Below the pieces are notes generated by a model. It searched no databases. It was not told the origin of the DNA and worked only from the letters and a program-made list of their open reading frames with translations. Of a DNA stretch of 64,000 nt, positions 63,212 through 64,000 are shown one piece after another. The position numbers and the translations under genes were made by a program. The stretch covers positions 1,612,001 through 1,676,000 of the forward strand of contig JADWQD010000006.1 in assembly GCA_016110215.1 (NCBI GenBank). The letters are read 5' to 3'. The DNA comes from Capronia americana (lineage: Eukaryota > Ascomycota > Eurotiomycetes > Chaetothyriales > Herpotrichiellaceae). How positions within the stretch are numbered: position 1 is the first letter of the stretch; each line of letters opens with the position of its first letter.

Positions 63212-64000
63212 TGGGACCAGGGTTGTGGGCGAATATGCACATCATTGTCTACCACCAAGTGTGAATCGATCTAACCAGACTTATAAGACATGATTCTGAG
63301 CTTTCGTTTGAGCAGATCAGAGCGAGGACGAGATACGAGTATGCTATGCAATTGTGCATATCCGGTTAAATTTGTGCAAACACGTTCCAGGCTCCCGATG
63401 GCCCGAAGTCCTTTTCCGCAAAGGATTCACGGTCCACTGTCGGTCGGGAGTCCTATGCCGTTTGGCCTATGTTTCCACTTCGGACACGATAATCAAAACA
63501 TAAAAAGCATAGCGTCAGGTCTCGACCGTGCTTTGACGAGGACGCGGAGTGCGTCCAAGACCTGGTCTACGGCGGAATAGGGTCCCCTTTCGGGAGAAAG
63601 GGGCGGGCGATGGAACACCTTTCATAGGCTCGGCTAAGGACCAGGAGGCTATCCTAACCCGAAATATCAGTGCTCTACCCTACACTCGACAAGGGTAATT
63701 TTCGTTAGTAGACTCCATCCGCACGAAATTACACCTGGGCAGCCCTGAGCAAGAGGAAGTGCCTAAATTATAGGCATTATTCGCCTAAGATTTAGGGGGG
63801 ACTACACCTAGACTCCAGGCATGTCCCGCCCGGAGGACGTAGAGTTGCTGCGGGATCACGTCTCTATGGACTCTGCTAACCAAAACTACCCTTTTCGAGT
63901 GGGAACCCCGGCACCGATCTAGTGAACATCCAGTAGGCAATGATACCTGGCATTTTTGGACTTGCTACGCTCCGTGCGGAAATGGTCAAAATTAACCTCC
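63212..64000. other. Window end, intergenic
   Basis: About 790 bases upstream of the P450 start. It holds its promoter, and only short non-conserved frames otherwise. A gene reaching in from the right was not detected. Confidence 0.45.

Noticed and set aside
1..64000. CRISPR arrays, insertion sequences, ribosome binding sites and operons
   Set aside because: The window is eukaryotic; no repeat-spacer array, transposase or terminal inverted repeat with target duplication was seen.

Overview
The window is 64 kb of nuclear DNA from a filamentous ascomycete. It shows short GT-AG introns of about 45-85 nt, spliced genes on both strands, a dispersed 5S rRNA gene, Zn2Cys6 regulators, and ascomycete housekeeping genes (vma16, mitochondrial uL11, SVF1, a Cdc11/Nud1 scaffold, a Hal4/Sat4-type kinase, a gephyrin-type cnxE). 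The overall character (Pezizomycotina; a black-yeast or other Eurotiomycete relative would fit) is inference: no species-specific marker was recognised.

Region 1 (1-37 kb) is ordinary core genome. In order it holds: a 5'-truncated P450; the MogA-MoeA fusion for molybdenum cofactor; a DDHD-domain phospholipase; V-ATPase c''; a WDR48/Bun107-like deubiquitinase cofactor; a Hal4/Sat4-like kinase; mitochondrial uL11; SVF1; a strongly diverged histone H4 variant in six exons; a zeta-crystallin-type quinone reductase; an uncharacterised Cys-rich protein with an Arg/Ser-rich N-terminus; a mitochondrial S-adenosylmethionine carrier; a GFA-family protein; and a 1740-residue Cdc11/Nud1-like septation scaffold.

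Region 2 (37-47 kb) is a transition. It holds a 5S rRNA gene, two fungal-type transcription factors in tandem (one without a visible zinc cluster), a short-chain dehydrogenase and a PEX11-family gene.

Region 3 (47-63 kb) is a dense run of accessory enzymes: an acyl/aryl-CoA ligase, a VOC (extradiol/glyoxalase) protein, a Zn2Cys6 regulator, an HpcH/HpaI aldolase, a metal-dependent cyclase/hydrolase, a TauD-type 2-oxoglutarate dioxygenase, a flavin (Baeyer-Villiger-type) monooxygenase, a second short-chain dehydrogenase and a P450. There is no PKS, NRPS or terpene synthase. With ring- and C-C-cleaving enzymes, a CoA ligase and local regulators, it looks more like a catabolic cluster than a biosynthetic one. 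I propose it as the candidate undescribed system of this window; its substrate cannot be read from the sequence.

Splice sites were assigned by eye from reading frame, GT-AG signals and family conservation. All reported spliced models keep an open frame of whole codons. Several gene starts were moved from TTG- or GTG-initiated open frames to the first in-frame ATG.
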